Source of the DNA: Pinguiococcus pyrenoidosus
Taxonomy: Eukaryota > Sar > Pinguiophyceae > Pinguiochrysidales > Pinguiochrysidaceae
Reading direction: 5' to 3'
Assembly: GCA_019677205.1 (NCBI GenBank)
Contig: JAAMXY010001453.1
Coordinates: 1 to 64,000, forward strand
DNA: 64,000 bases
This document shows positions 53,749 to 64,000 of this stretch, piece after piece. The notes beneath the pieces are model-generated. The model saw nothing but the letters and a program-made list of their open reading frames with translations. It had not been told where the DNA came from and searched no databases. How positions within the stretch are numbered: the first letter of the stretch is position 1; each line of letters starts with the position of its first letter. The position numbers and the translations under genes were made by a program.

Positions 53749-54455
53749 TCAGTTTGCCTTCTTCACCTCGTCTTCATCCTCTACTGCTGGCTTGGCCATC
53801 TCCTGCTGCGACAACTGCTTGACGACCAGCGTGAAGCTCCCGTGCTGCGCGACAATGAGCTCGTAGTTCTTCGCTCGCAATCGGATCGAGTCTACTTCAT
53901 TCTGTCGCGTTGCGGTGAATTTAGTTTTTTTTTTCCAGGGGAGGGACACGAGCAAGAAGACGCAGGTCCAACAAAGAAGAGGAACGGCGATTAGCGAGGG
54001 ATTGCGATGCCAAAAAGGGGGAAGGCAGGTGCCCGTTGTGGGAATTCGGCCTCGGCACGTACATCGGGGGCTTCGAAGAGCTCCTTGATGGACTTCTTGC
54101 TCTTCGCTACGAGGTCCAGCACCAAGTGAGCGCACTGGATGGCGCTCCTGTACTGCACATTCTCCCACTTGATGACGATGCCGTCGTTGTTCAAGATCAT
54201 GTACGAGTGAAAGCCCGGCACGGACTTGAGCTCCTTGATCATCTCCTCCGCCTCGTTCACTTGTTGACTCTGCAAAGAGAAGATTTCTGCTCAGGACTCT
54301 TGCTGGAGGGCAGGGCGCACGACTCGTTTGGGAAGCTGGAGGCAAAAGAGTACTATGGCCGCCGCCGGTGGCAGACGCTTCTCGCAGAGTCCGGAGCTGC
54401 CAGGCCGGGAACCCAAGGCCGAGGCGGCGTGACCACGCACGGAACTCACCGCCAT
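53749..54455 (-). CDS. DYNLRB: roadblock/LC7 dynein light chain
   Basis: Three exons (54455-54450, 54269-54063, 53901-53749) give 121 residues. Exon 1 codes only Met-Ala before a strong donor (GTGAGT); the join gives MASQQVNEAEEMIKELKSV. The roadblock fold follows: SYMILNNDGIVIKWENVQYR, SAIQCAHLVLDLVAKSKKSI and, after the second splice, VDSIRLRAKNYELIVAQHGS then FTLVVKQL. The family binds dynein intermediate chains in cytoplasmic and axonemal dynein. A 20-residue charged tail (QQEMAKPAVEDEDEVKKAN) exceeds the usual length. The two-codon first exon explains why no ATG is visible in the main exon. Confidence 0.85.
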
Positions 54456-56203
54456 TGCACCAGACTGCAGACCTGCCTTGGCGATGGCAAGAGAAGGCAA
54501 GCGAGGGGGGGCTGGGCTGCACCAAGCAGGAGCGAGCGCTGGAAAAGGCGCCCCAGAAGCGCCGGGAGCAAAATGTTCTTGAAAACGTTTCGAATTGGGT
54601 TGGGCAAGACGGAAGGCCAGTGATTGGGTGGCAAAATCATTTCTATTTATATATCGTGAATAGTTCGCGATACCTGCGTTTCACAGAGAAGCATGATGGT
54701 GCTATCGAATGGGAAGAGACGTTTCAGAGGACAGTTGATGTAAATTTACAAGTGGGGTAGGGACATGATTCATGAAGAGGAAGCTTCGGCGCACCGGCGC
54801 ACCTCGCCGTTTCCGCCACGGACAGGGCAAATATTGGTATCCAATTTGTGGCTGGTAGTCGCGTATCTTTTGAATTTGCGGATTGGAGAACGGACAGAAT
54901 TTGGTATGTGAAATTTTCGCGTCCAACAAGCTGTAACATGGTGGGGAAGACCAAGCTTGAGAAACGCAGGGACATGGCGCCACGGTATTTGTTGGTCAAC
55001 GCAATTGCGCATTTTCCAGGACCCTAGATTGGTGCGACGTGGGGGAACATTCGGTTTCTGGTCATATTGCCGTGAATTATTGGCAAATAACGGATCTGCC
55101 CCAAATTCTGCGCAAGATTCTCGACAGCTCACTTGGCGAAGAGAATGGTGGTAGCTTCTGCTCCGGCGTTGATCGTGGTCCTGTGCAAAATCTGCCCTCC
55201 TGATGTCAGCATCGCCTACTGGTGAGCCGCTGGACAAGGGAGCCAATGGGTGTCGCCCAATAGCCCTATCCAAAATCCAAGGCGTCTTCAAACTGCGCTA
55301 AACTCTTGTATCCCCATATATCGGCCGGATCCCCACCATTTGGTGACGCGGCAGGTCGGCGAACCTCAAGGAGCGGGCCAATGAAGTCCGGTATCCCAAC
55401 GAGCGTTCAAGAAGTGGACATGGGGTAACGGAGGGGTTCGCTGCTGTGATTGGCCAGCAACGGAGGACGTTCAGCCCAAAGTCGACCGTTGGCCACTATC
55501 ACGACAGCCCTTCATGTGTCTAAGAAGTCCTAAATCTTTACTCAAGCCGCAGTCGCGTCCACCCCGCAAATCTGAAGTTTGAAGCCTGGTCCAGGGCAAA
55601 GCGCGCCGAACTTGGGATGAACCCTCTTGCGCCTCACCAACACATACAGCACCACCCGACGACACCAGCGCCACACTCGCCAAGCACGCCGCGGATTCGC
55701 CGCATCCCGCTGCGTAGGGACCCGGTTGCGACGTGAGACACGCGTGGACGCGCGGCGGAGCCGTTCGTGGCGCGCTGGCCTCCAGGCACGGGCAGCGGTG
55801 CGCAGGAAAAGCAGGAGGGGAAGAGCCGCGCCGCAAACGCGCCGAACGCGCTCACCTTCGTCGCGCGTCGGCCTCAAAGCCTCTCTCCGACTCCCGAGAA
55901 GCGAAGCACCGCGTCTCTCGTCTGCGCCGAGGCCGCGTGGCGACGCACGCCTTCGGTTTCTGGACGGCCTTCGGAAAAGGCGAGCAAGGCGTATTCGGGC
56001 GCCCACCCACCAAGTTCGACTGATCCTTGTGCCCATCTGGGGCGTGGGAGCACCTGCGCGTTCGGTGAGATCCTTGGACGGCGGCTGAGGTTTGCTTCGC
56101 GCGCGCCGAAGCGGAGGACGCGACCCTTGAGAAGGGGCACTCGTCCGGCGTTCCCGGGAACCTCCAGCGTCAGCGCCACCAGCTCGGAAGGCGGTGTGCT
56201 GGC
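54456..56203. promoter_or_regulatory. divergent spacer with CCAAT boxes
   Basis: No gene was seen in this 1.7-kb region. ATTGG at 54623 is close to the roadblock gene. CCAAT or ATTGG boxes at about 55243, 55257, 55378 and 55449 form a cluster some 750-960 bases before the GAF/zinc gene, leaving room for a long leader or an unseen 5' exon. Between 55600 and 56200 several frames are open because of GC content, without protein-like composition. Confidence 0.4.
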
Positions 56204-59200
56204 ATGGATCCGGACCGGGTGCGCAGCTACCTCAAGACAGCATGCAGTGTGTTGAACTTCGATGTGGGCGAGATATGGTGCAGTCGCGCGAAGAACATGA
56301 TCGGCGGCCGCAAGGACGAGCTGCGCTTCATCCAGCTGCACATGACGCCTACGTACGAGAAAATCCGCTCCAAGCTGCTGCAGCCGACGCGGATTCCCGA
56401 CAAGCAGGAGCTCGAGAAGCACAGCTTCTCCCCCGTCATCTGTGACCATGTTCGGAACGGCGGACAGCTCGTCTGGGCGAACACGGAGACCATGACGGGC
56501 GTGCTCGGACGATCCGATCTGCCCCTGCGGACCGCGGTGGGCATGCCCATCTGCTGCGTCGGCTACGACCTCTGCATCCTTGTGCTGTTCTCGCCCAAGT
56601 ACCTGCAGGCGACGCACGATCGCCGGGAGTTTCTCTACTCGCTGGCCGCGGCCAGCAGCGACACGCTCTCGGGCTTCCTGCCGGCGTCCATCTCCAGCCC
56701 GATCCGATCGGTGGTCGCCGACTCGCATCCCTTCGGTACCGTCATCCTCCCGTCCTCCTCGGGGGGGAGACGGCCCTTCAGCACCTTCACGGACGTCGGC
56801 GGCGACGGCACCAGCGGTGGGAAGGAGGGGACCAAGGAGGCCGACAACCTTACCCGCGTCACCCGGCTGCAGCGTGGCATCATTGTGCAGATGTGGGCGC
56901 TGCACGACATCCCGAAACTGCGGGAGGCCATGCCCGAGGGAGTGACCGGCCTGAACTTTGAGAACCCCTCCGCGGGCACGACGGGCAAGGCCCAGAGGAA
57001 GGATGGGCCGCGCAGCAGGAGCAACAGCTTGACAGCGACGGGGTTCGTGTCCGGCGCGGACAGCCCCGCGAACGACTTTGACGACGGACACGCCAAGGGC
57101 ATGGACGACCCCCAGGGCGGGAACGGCAACCTTGACGACCTGATCTGGAACTCCATCATCGAGGACTTTGATCTCGACGGAGAGGCCATGATCGAAGGCG
57201 ACAAGGGACTGGGGAGCGTTAGCATGGGCATGGCCTCCAGCGGCTTATCCGCGGGCGCGACTAGCGTGGCCAACTCGGGGACGGCCTCTCCGGGCCTGCT
57301 GGATGCGTTCATGAACTCCGCCGCGACGCCAGGCTCGTCGGCGCCCATGAGTCCGTTTCGGGACGAGGGCAACCTCGGGTTTGGCACCGACGATCTTCAG
57401 GACATCGCGTCGCTTCTGAACGCGGCATCGAGTAGCAATGCTGCCGTGGCCAGCGCCGCGCGAGAGCGGCTCATGTCCTCCGGGACGTCCCCGCTCAGTC
57501 TCGGGTCGAGCGTCTCGCCCGCGTCGGCCCCGACGCAGATCGACGCCGACGAGCTGGACGCTCGCATCAAGCGCTTCGAGGAGTTCAACACGGGTTTCAT
57601 GGGAATGTCCGTGTTCCACGCCGCGGACCTGTGGGTCATGGTCAGCGGAGACCCGCGGGGTGGCGCCGGGAAGAAGCAGGCCGCCGGTGGGGATCGCCAC
57701 TCGAAGACTGCGGGGGAGGGGGGCGGCGCCGGGTCGCCGGCGCACAAGACGGGGGCGACCATCACCACCGCGGACGAGGAGCGCGCGCGCCGCGCTGTCC
57801 TCAAGCGCACCAAAGCGAAGGAGATGACGGAACTGGGTGGCATATCCAACATTTCCGTGATTGATGACGAGCCCGGTGTGCTGAGGCTGGCCTGCTCCCA
57901 CGTGGCCGACACGGCGCTGCAAGCGTGGCCGACCTACACCAGCAGCTTCCGATTCCAGCCCGGGCAGGGCCTGCCCGGCCAGATCTTGCAGAAGGGCAGC
58001 CCGCAGTGGGAGAGCGACTTCGGGAAGCTCAGCCCCCTCGACTACCCAAGGGCCGCGGCCGCCAAGGAGCTGGGCCTGCACACGGCGTTCGGAGTCCCGC
58101 TCCCGGCCGTGTACGATCCCGAGCTGCGCCGCGTGCGGTCTGGCGTGCTGCTCTTCTACTCCATGTCGATTGTGCAGGCCCGGCCCCTGATGCTGGGCTT
58201 CGTGGAGAGGGCCGCGGCCCTGCTTTGGGGAGCGACGTCGACGTCGATCAACTGCCTGTCGCTCAGCCAGATGACGGAGCTGCGGGAACGGGATCCGGCC
58301 GTCAAGTCGCCCACGTGGGGAAATCGCAGTCGCTCGCGAACGCCGCCCTTGAAGTCGGATGCCACGCACACCGTGCAGGACGCGAAGGACCTGCTGCAGC
58401 TGAGCGCGACCCGCCTCGGCCAGATCTCCGCCACCAGCGACGGCAAGGGCGCACCGGTCACCGTGCCCGTGCCCCGGGCGCTCAAGCCGTCCTTCGTGTC
58501 GGACGATCCGAACTTTGGAGCCAGCGCGGGCTTCACCTTGAACGGCCTCGACGTCCACTGGGACGCGCACAAGAGGCAGTGGGTCACGGAGGACAAGGCC
58601 AGCGCTCCCGTGTTCCACGGAGAGCAGAACTCCATGATGCACGACACCCTCGGGGTGGGCATGCCGCGGGGCTACAGCCCGGCCTACAGCCCGGGCCTGG
58701 ACATGCTGTCCAACCGCGTGGATTCCGTAAGCCCCGGCTTCGCCGGCATGGAGGAGGACATCACCACGCCCGGCGCCTACGACCGTGGTCCGCTGGGCTA
58801 CGGCCAGCCCCAGGGCGTCATCCCCGGCTACGAGCCCTTCGGGCAGTCCAAGCGCGAGCCGTCCAGGCCGCCTTCTCAGGCAAGCCAAGCGATGGGCAAG
58901 CAGCCGAAGCCCGCCAATGCGATGGGCCAAGCGGCGGCCGCCGCGGCGGCCGCTGCCGCAGCAGCCGCTTCTGCTTCCGCTTCCGCTCCCGCTTCCGCGC
59001 CATACTTTTTCATGCAGGGCCAGAGACCCGGCGTCGCTGCGGCTCCGCCGCGCGGCTACATCCCCGGCACTTCGATCAATCCTGGCATGAACCAAGCAGC
59101 GGCGATGTGGATGCCGCTGGACATGCAGCTGGCTGGGCCGTTCGGCTTCGTCGGTCTGCAGAACCAGGTGCCCAACCCGGGCAAGGTCTTGGTGCACCCG

Positions 59201-59995
59201 GCGGCGATGGGAAACGGCATGCAGATGGTGCGCCCCGACATGGCCGCGCAGATGTTCAATCAGGGGATGGTGCCCAACCCCGCGCAGCAGAATCTCACGA
59301 TCAACGGCGTGAACGCCGCGGCCCCTGGCGCCTTCGCCGGCATGCCGCAGGTCCCGGCTCCGCGCCCGCCCGAGGCCGAGACGAAGATCTGCCGCGTGGC
59401 CGGGTGCAGCAACGAGGTATTCCGTCGGACTCTGTACTGCTCGGAGCACTCGTCGGTGCGATACTGCCAGTTCGAGGGATGCAACAAGTGCGCGCAGGGC
59501 TCGACGAAGTTCTGCATCCGCCACGGGGGCGGTCGCAGGTGCACGTATCCCGGGTGCACGAAGGGCGCCCGCGACAAGTACTTCTGCGCGGCGCACGGTG
59601 GCGGCAAGCGGTGCACGACGGAGGGCTGCACAAAGGCTGCGGTAGGCGGCTCGAACCTGTGCACGGCGCATGGTGGCGGCCGTCGGTGCCAGTTCCAGGG
59701 ATGCAACAAGAGTGCGCAGAGCTCCACCAACTTCTGCGTGCGCCACGGGGGCGGCCGGAAGTGCCAGGTGGACGGCTGTGAGAAGGTCGCTCGCGGCCGC
59801 ACTCGCTTCTGCGCTGCGCACGGCGGCGGGATTCGGTGCCGCGTCGAGGGCTGCAAGAAGGCGGCAGTAGGCCAGTTCCAGCTCTGCCGGGTGCACGCCG
59901 GCACTGCGCAGCCCAAGAAGCGCCCGGCCGCGGAGGTTCTCACGGCGGCAGAACTGGCGCGCCTGACAGAAAGCGCCCGGCAGCGCTTCAATTAG
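56204..59995 (+). CDS. GAF-domain protein with seven WRKY19-like zinc units
   Basis: This is a single exon of 1263 residues from the ATG at 56204. Residues 1-160 look like a GAF sensor domain (ACSVLNFDVGEIWCSRAKN; LPLRTAVGMPICCVGYDLCI). A second GAF-like domain covers about 550-680 (VLRLACSHVADTALQAWPTY; FRFQPGQGLPGQILQKGSPQ; ELGLHTAFGVPLPAVYDPEL). Low-complexity linkers follow, including poly-Ala then Ala-Ser repeats. Residues 1063-1235 hold seven C-x4-C-x8~10-C-x2-H units (CQFEGCNKCAQGSTKFCIRH; CTYPGCTKGARDKYFCAAH), most ending in HGGG. Such units are found in stramenopile proteins annotated as WRKY19-like and are taken as nucleic acid- or protein-binding zinc ribbons. A signal-dependent regulator is inferred; the ligand is unknown. 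Confidence 0.75.
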   Translation: MDPDRVRSYLKTACSVLNFDVGEIWCSRAKNMIGGRKDELRFIQLHMTPTYEKIRSKLLQPTRIPDKQELEKHSFSPVICDHVRNGGQLVWANTETMTGVLGRSDLPLRTAVGMPICCVGYDLCILVLFSPKYLQATHDRREFLYSLAAASSDTLSGFLPASISSPIRSVVADSHPFGTVILPSSSGGRRPFSTFTDVGGDGTSGGKEGTKEADNLTRVTRLQRGIIVQMWALHDIPKLREAMPEGVTGLNFENPSAGTTGKAQRKDGPRSRSNSLTATGFVSGADSPANDFDDGHAKGMDDPQGGNGNLDDLIWNSIIEDFDLDGEAMIEGDKGLGSVSMGMASSGLSAGATSVANSGTASPGLLDAFMNSAATPGSSAPMSPFRDEGNLGFGTDDLQDIASLLNAASSSNAAVASAARERLMSSGTSPLSLGSSVSPASAPTQIDADELDARIKRFEEFNTGFMGMSVFHAADLWVMVSGDPRGGAGKKQAAGGDRHSKTAGEGGGAGSPAHKTGATITTADEERARRAVLKRTKAKEMTELGGISNISVIDDEPGVLRLACSHVADTALQAWPTYTSSFRFQPGQGLPGQILQKGSPQWESDFGKLSPLDYPRAAAAKELGLHTAFGVPLPAVYDPELRRVRSGVLLFYSMSIVQARPLMLGFVERAAALLWGATSTSINCLSLSQMTELRERDPAVKSPTWGNRSRSRTPPLKSDATHTVQDAKDLLQLSATRLGQISATSDGKGAPVTVPVPRALKPSFVSDDPNFGASAGFTLNGLDVHWDAHKRQWVTEDKASAPVFHGEQNSMMHDTLGVGMPRGYSPAYSPGLDMLSNRVDSVSPGFAGMEEDITTPGAYDRGPLGYGQPQGVIPGYEPFGQSKREPSRPPSQASQAMGKQPKPANAMGQAAAAAAAAAAAAASASASAPASAPYFFMQGQRPGVAAAPPRGYIPGTSINPGMNQAAAMWMPLDMQLAGPFGFVGLQNQVPNPGKVLVHPAAMGNGMQMVRPDMAAQMFNQGMVPNPAQQNLTINGVNAAAPGAFAGMPQVPAPRPPEAETKICRVAGCSNEVFRRTLYCSEHSSVRYCQFEGCNKCAQGSTKFCIRHGGGRRCTYPGCTKGARDKYFCAAHGGGKRCTTEGCTKAAVGGSNLCTAHGGGRRCQFQGCNKSAQSSTNFCVRHGGGRKCQVDGCEKVARGRTRFCAAHGGGIRCRVEGCKKAAVGQFQLCRVHAGTAQPKKRPAAEVLTAAELARLTESARQRFN

Positions 59996-60395
59996 ACTTG
60001 CTCCCGACATTCCCCCCTCCCCCCCTCCCTTGCTACAAGTATTTTTTAGAGGTTGGTTTGAGGCAAAACAGCGAAAAAGGGGGAGGGGGGGGGGGGAAAT
60101 GGCGGGCTACTTAGCATAGGACATGGGATCGAATTCTACGATTGCATTCGTGGTGTGCTTTGGGCTCCGTGTGAGGTGTCTGTGCTAGCGTAGCGCGTCT
60201 TATACGCGCTCAAGTGGCGTTTGGAGCCTTCGACGCGATGGCGAACAGTTGCCCATGGCGTGTGTTTGTCGGTAGTTAGCGACCACAAAACGTATGGAAG
60301 GTTACACCGGGACCGAACCAAAGAAAACTCCAGTATTTCGACCGATGCGCGTCTATGTAAAAGTGCTCTCGCTCCTCTCTTCTCACCCCCCGGCT
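59996..60395. other. convergent spacer, G-rich run
   Basis: This is the 3' flank of the GAF/zinc gene and of the propeller-like gene. A C-rich run at about 60012-60027 and a G-rich run at 60080-60100 are nearly complementary. No gene was seen. Confidence 0.4.
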
Positions 60396-62449
60396 CTACT
60401 GATTCAGCGCGACTTTATCTATCCGCTTCGTATCTGCAGCCTTGCAACGGAGGTTCCAGAACCGTACATAGCATTCGTTCCCATGCTGAAATGTATAAGC
60501 CAGCACGTCCGCCACCCGCGACACGGTGAAGGAGAAGATGGCGGATGGCGCCTCCAGCTTGTAGCGGAGGATTCCTGCCGGCAAGATCCGTTTCGTTAGG
60601 TCACCAAAGGTTCTTTCCTGTCCTTTCCTTTCAGTTTCCTTTCTGTCAGGATGCAACCCCCTTTTTGGTTGGCATGCGTCTTTGGGGTACAGAGCTCGGC
60701 GATGTGATGGGACGGCGATGTGATGGGACACACCTGTATATTTATCGTGAACGCCAATGGCGCATGCGGCGGACTGGACGAGGAGGTGCTTTCGCGAGAA
60801 CGCAAGTCGTGTGAGGCGCTCTCCCGGCAACTCGAACTCGTAGAGCTGCTTCCGCGTTCTTGCAGACAAGACCTTGGCACGGCCTTCCCTGGTCATCGGG
60901 CACAGCGCGGTGAGATCGCCATCCAGCGGGTCCATGATGCCGCCGAAGTAGCTGGTGGAGAACGCCGAGGAGGTCAGGCGGAGCCAACTCCGCATCTCCA
61001 TGGAGCAAGAGCAGATCCGCTCGCACTCGGTGAACTTCTCGATGGGCCACTCCACAATCGAGAGGACCACTTGTCGTTCGCTTTCTTGGGCTCGGCCCGG
61101 CCCGCACGTGAACGTCCTCAGCCTATCCCGGCCGTCAAAGCCTTGGAACACATGTTTTTCGTTTCGGGGTCAGTGCCTCTGTAATTGTTCGTGGCTTGGC
61201 TTCCTGTTGTCTGCTGTGCTGTGTTTCCGGCGATCATGAACTACTGCTCGCGCCGGCTCCCGACTTTTGCGCATTGCCACACTACCGCACCGCGTACCTT
61301 TGTCAACGTAGTGCGACGGGCCTTCGAATGCGGAGATGCGCGAGTCCTCGACGCTCACTCCCCATGCTGCGTCGCCTTCCGCCTCGCCATACAAGTGCAG
61401 GACCTCCTCGACGACATCGTAGACAAATGCGATGCCGCCTCTGCCCTGCACGGCTCCCACGGCGTAGCGCGGATTCTGCATGTGGATGGTTGAGACCTGC
61501 GCCCGCTGGGGAATGACCACGTCCGCTCCCCGCGGCTGCAACGAGTGCGCGTCGTACACGGACAGCACCGGAGGCCCCCAGACCCTCGTGACGCTCATGG
61601 GCTTGTACAGAACCACGGCGGTGCTGTTGTCCGGCGCGACGCAGAAGGCGAGCACCTTGGGTCCGCTGCGGAACTGCCGCAGCTTTTGGCCCACGCCGTT
61701 CCGATGCGGCCTCCAGAAGTATAAGCGCGGCCCCGAGTCTCCCCAGTGCACATCATTATTCAACACTCGAGACTGCAAAGAGGTCAAAGATTATCCACGA
61801 TATTTTCCGCGCCATTGTCATCGTGACTCGCGTAGTTTCTCTGAACGCCAGGTCCGAAGGCCGCACCTGCAACATCACCAGCTGTGCATCGGGCGAGACC
61901 ACGATGCTATCGATCTGCGACAATCTCTTGCCCTCCGGAGCTCTATTCATGAGAGTGGCCATTGGCGTCATGTTCTGGCGGAACATGCCAGAAAGGTCCA
62001 GCACTGCCCCTCACCTGGACAAAGCAGCCTCCATGCGTCCGCTTCGGGTCCTCAGAATGGCCACCCCCGGGTCCCTCCTCGCCGCCTCGTCTTGCAAGAG
62101 GTGTACAAAGACCGGGTGGAAGACCACGGCGCGCTCGGCGTCCTCCGACAGCGCGATGCTGGCCTGTAGCATGGCTGAGTTATCACGTCAGCGAAGATCC
62201 TGGCGAGTTCGGCCGTACCAACTGGCCCCGGGTCGGGCAGCGCCAGGCCTCCTCGGGCACCCGCAGGCCGCAGGCGAAGGCCAGGATGGCCCGGCGGCAC
62301 TCCAGGGGCAGCCTGGCGTAGATGGCCATGCCGCTGCTGCAGCTTTTCAATGGCCGAGCAAGCGAGGCCGATGAAGAATCGCTGCAACGCCGAGGGAAGG
62401 CCAGCATGCCAGAGCCCGCCACCGGGCTCCTGACAGCCGCAGAGGACAT
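60396..62449 (-). CDS. beta-propeller-like protein, unknown function
   Basis: Six exons (62449-62219, 62163-62015, 61942-61867, 61772-61298, 61141-60734, 60574-60396) join in phase and give 505 residues. The N-terminus has a helical segment (LPLECRRAILAFACGLRVPE). Strand-turn repeats of the propeller type follow: IDSIVVSPDAQLVMLQ, VLAFCVAPDNSTAVVLYKPM, VLSVYDAHSLQPRGADVVIP and RYAVGAVQGRGGIAFVYDVV. The last repeat is AIFSFTVSRVADVLAYTFQH then CYVRFWNLRCK. The pattern (hydrophobic strand, Ser-X-Asp turn, strand) suggests a WD-like fold, but WD dipeptides are mostly missing. The last intron (60575-60733) is 159 nt, lacks stops and keeps frame, so it may sometimes be retained. Confidence 0.6.
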
Positions 62450-62871
62450 GAGGGCCACAGGAGCAGAGCAGAGCTGCAGAGCTGCGGCCGATTCTTCTTT
62501 TTGGCGGCGAAAGGGTCCGAACTTCGCTGCATCAGGCCTTTTGGACTCAACTTGGGCCCTCTAGGCCAATATCACAGGCGAAGAGGCGCGGAAGGAGCGA
62601 TGGAGCAGGATGATTGGAGGTGACTGAAAGCGTTGAGGTTTTTGAAATGCAGTTGGATCACTATCATACTTACCATTGGTCGATGATCCTCCCGACCACG
62701 AACTCATAGTCTAATAAGGCTGTGGCGTTGATTACGGTTGAGATCGTTATACTATTTAACTATCATTCTGGCAAGTTGAAGATATTCTGATCAGAGAACC
62801 AGGATACATGCGTATCCCAAGGATACACCGCCACGTAACGCCACTTCGGAACGCCACAAACGCCGCATACG
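62450..62871. promoter_or_regulatory. divergent spacer, AT-rich part
   Basis: Between the propeller-like gene (minus) and the lumen protein gene (plus), 62640-62770 is AT-rich. It includes TATCATACTTA at 62662-62672 and an ATTGG box right after it. No gene was seen. Confidence 0.4.
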
Positions 62872-63606
62872 ATGAAAGTCACTGCCGCGAGTCTTTGTCT
62901 TCTGCTCACTTCCGTGTCTGCGTGGCGGCAGCAGCCCATCATGGCCAAGATGGCCGGAAGCGACTTCAGCCGCCGCGCGGTGTTGTTCTCGCTATCTACG
63001 GCGGTACTTGGCGCCGCCGCACTGGTCCCCACAAAGGCTCTCGCCGGCGAAGAGTTCCTCTCCTCGCCTTTCATTGGCACGTACTCGGTGAGAGCGGTGC
63101 TGCAGCGGCTATTCTTCAGGGGAAGAAGGCTGTAGACCGCAAGAAATGGGCCAAAGGATCTGAAGATTTGTTCCTCTTCGATGCTCGATGTTCTTCAGGA
63201 TCCGAATCATCCTCGGGGGTACCGTAAGATCGCTGTCAGCGGAGAGAAGGCTGTTCTGACCGGCAAGGTATTCCTGCGCCATTGGGGGATCGGATAAGGA
63301 AATTGCGAAGGAAGCGTCGACGTCCTAACGCTGAGGATCTACATTGGATCGATAGGATGAACCGGACGCGGATGAGTGGATGTTGAATGGCAAGATCGAT
63401 GGCGACACCATCCTCGTGGACTTCAGGCCCAAGGGTACGCGAAGGAGAAGCTTGAACTTTACGAAAAGGATCCTAGCATGCGAGTAACCTCGTCGTCTTC
63501 CGACCTTGCAGGAGGACCCGCCGACCTCAAGGGCGTGTACAAGGTGATCCCGGCGCCGTCTGGGATTGTCTGGCCGGATGGCAACAAGTGGACGAAGAAG
63601 GATTAG
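62872..63606 (+). CDS. thylakoid lumen protein, small, unknown function
   Basis: Four exons (62872-63087, 63199-63267, 63356-63434, 63512-63606) give 152 residues. The presequence has three parts: a signal peptide ending LLLTSVSA with Trp after it, a short transit-like stretch, and a Tat-type signal with twin Arg (SRRAVLFSLSTAVLGAAALV) ending in an Ala-X-Ala site. The protein should pass the secondary plastid membranes and enter the thylakoid lumen folded. The mature part is a small beta-rich domain (DPNHPRGYRKIAVSGEKAVL; KIDGDTILVDFRPKGGPADL; GIVWPDGNKWTKKD). It resembles lumenal proteins I associate with other algae, but I cannot name the family. Confidence 0.72.
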
Positions 63607-64000
63607 GCTGCTGAATCCGGGCGGGGCATCAAAGCGCTGCGGGTGCAGACTTGTGGAGCGCATGTGGGAGGGAGCTTTCGTGGGAGGGAGCTTTCGTGGT
63701 TGCCGGAGAGACGAGGACTTGGACGGTCAAGATGAGGGATGGGAAAGACCTGCAGCTGATGGATGAGCTTCCCCATAACAAAGCGTGTCTTATTGCTCCC
63801 TACATATATGCTCGAGGTCGACGATAGGAAGGTCTTCCTTTGGTCGACGGAGCGAGTTGGAAGAGACGAATCCGCGCCGGCCTGACGCCGACCTGTACTT
63901 CTTATTCGCTCAACAGCTTCAAGAGAAGCGAGCCGATGATGCTTACTGCAAAGACTTCTCACGCCTCCGGAAACGCATTCTCAAAAGTCCGCCCCGCAGC
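63607..64000. other. 3' flank, no gene seen
   Basis: A short direct repeat (GTGGGAGGGAGCTTTC) occurs near 63664 and 63680. An open minus-strand frame covers most of the region but has no protein-like character. A gene could begin beyond the window edge. Confidence 0.35.

Noticed and set aside
57245-60010. 921-codon frame antisense to the GAF/zinc protein
   Set aside because: This is a long shadow frame in GC-rich coding sequence; the sense strand has GAF-like and zinc motifs, the antisense has none.

Overview
The window is nuclear DNA from a eukaryotic alga. Most genes are split by short GT-AG introns (about 35 to 370 nt) whose removal restores conserved protein families in frame. Both strands carry genes at high density, and microsatellites lie in introns and between genes. 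Four proteins (DUF1517, GAPDH, DUF1997 and a small thylakoid lumen protein) begin with a signal peptide whose predicted cleavage site is followed by Phe or Trp, then a transit-like stretch. That is the bipartite plastid presequence of algae with a secondary red plastid. Together with a plastid GapC1-type GAPDH, a GAF protein carrying 'WRKY19-like' zinc units and ciliary genes (CFAP57, a roadblock dynein light chain, an STPGR-like protein), this points to a flagellated, chromalveolate-type alga, perhaps a stramenopile. The species is not determined. Exon edges were read by eye and could be wrong by a base or two.

Layout. 0.2-3.2 kb: a small two-exon gene, a poorly resolved gene and the plastid DUF1517 (FLAP1-like) gene, all on the minus strand. 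A divergent promoter separates these from a ten-exon sn-1 diacylglycerol lipase-type gene (3.7-6.2 kb, plus). 6.3-13.8 kb, minus: a coiled-coil protein, then two tandem membrane histidine kinases. The one with a receiver domain has lost its kinase residues; the other has an intact kinase core and no receiver. 14.7-21.4 kb: a 0.5-kb direct duplication, an unknown membrane protein, a BMT5-like rRNA methyltransferase and a MOCS3/UBA4-like E1 enzyme lacking its zinc cysteines. 21.5-29.1 kb: a large low-complexity protein, an OCA2/P-protein-like permease and one exon of a Tim17-like protein. 30-40 kb, all minus: a large type I membrane protein, a TMEM115 homologue and CFAP57. 40.8-50.1 kb: plastid GAPDH, an ACOT9-like thioesterase, an STPGR-like protein and a plastid DUF1997 protein. 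51.7-63.6 kb: an R2R3 MYB factor, a dynein light chain, the GAF/zinc protein, a beta-propeller-like protein and a plastid lumen protein.

How the genes fit together. There are no operons. Functional themes are the plastid (DUF1517, GAPDH, DUF1997, lumen protein), the flagellum (CFAP57, roadblock, STPGR-like), signalling and regulation (kinase pair, MYB, GAF/zinc protein), lipid metabolism (lipase, thioesterase) and the endomembrane system (TMEM115, P-protein-like). CCAAT or ATTGG boxes, often several together, stand in front of many of the genes. The observation most worth following is the kinase pair, which looks like a hybrid two-component sensor whose catalytic and receiver functions have been divided between tandem duplicates.
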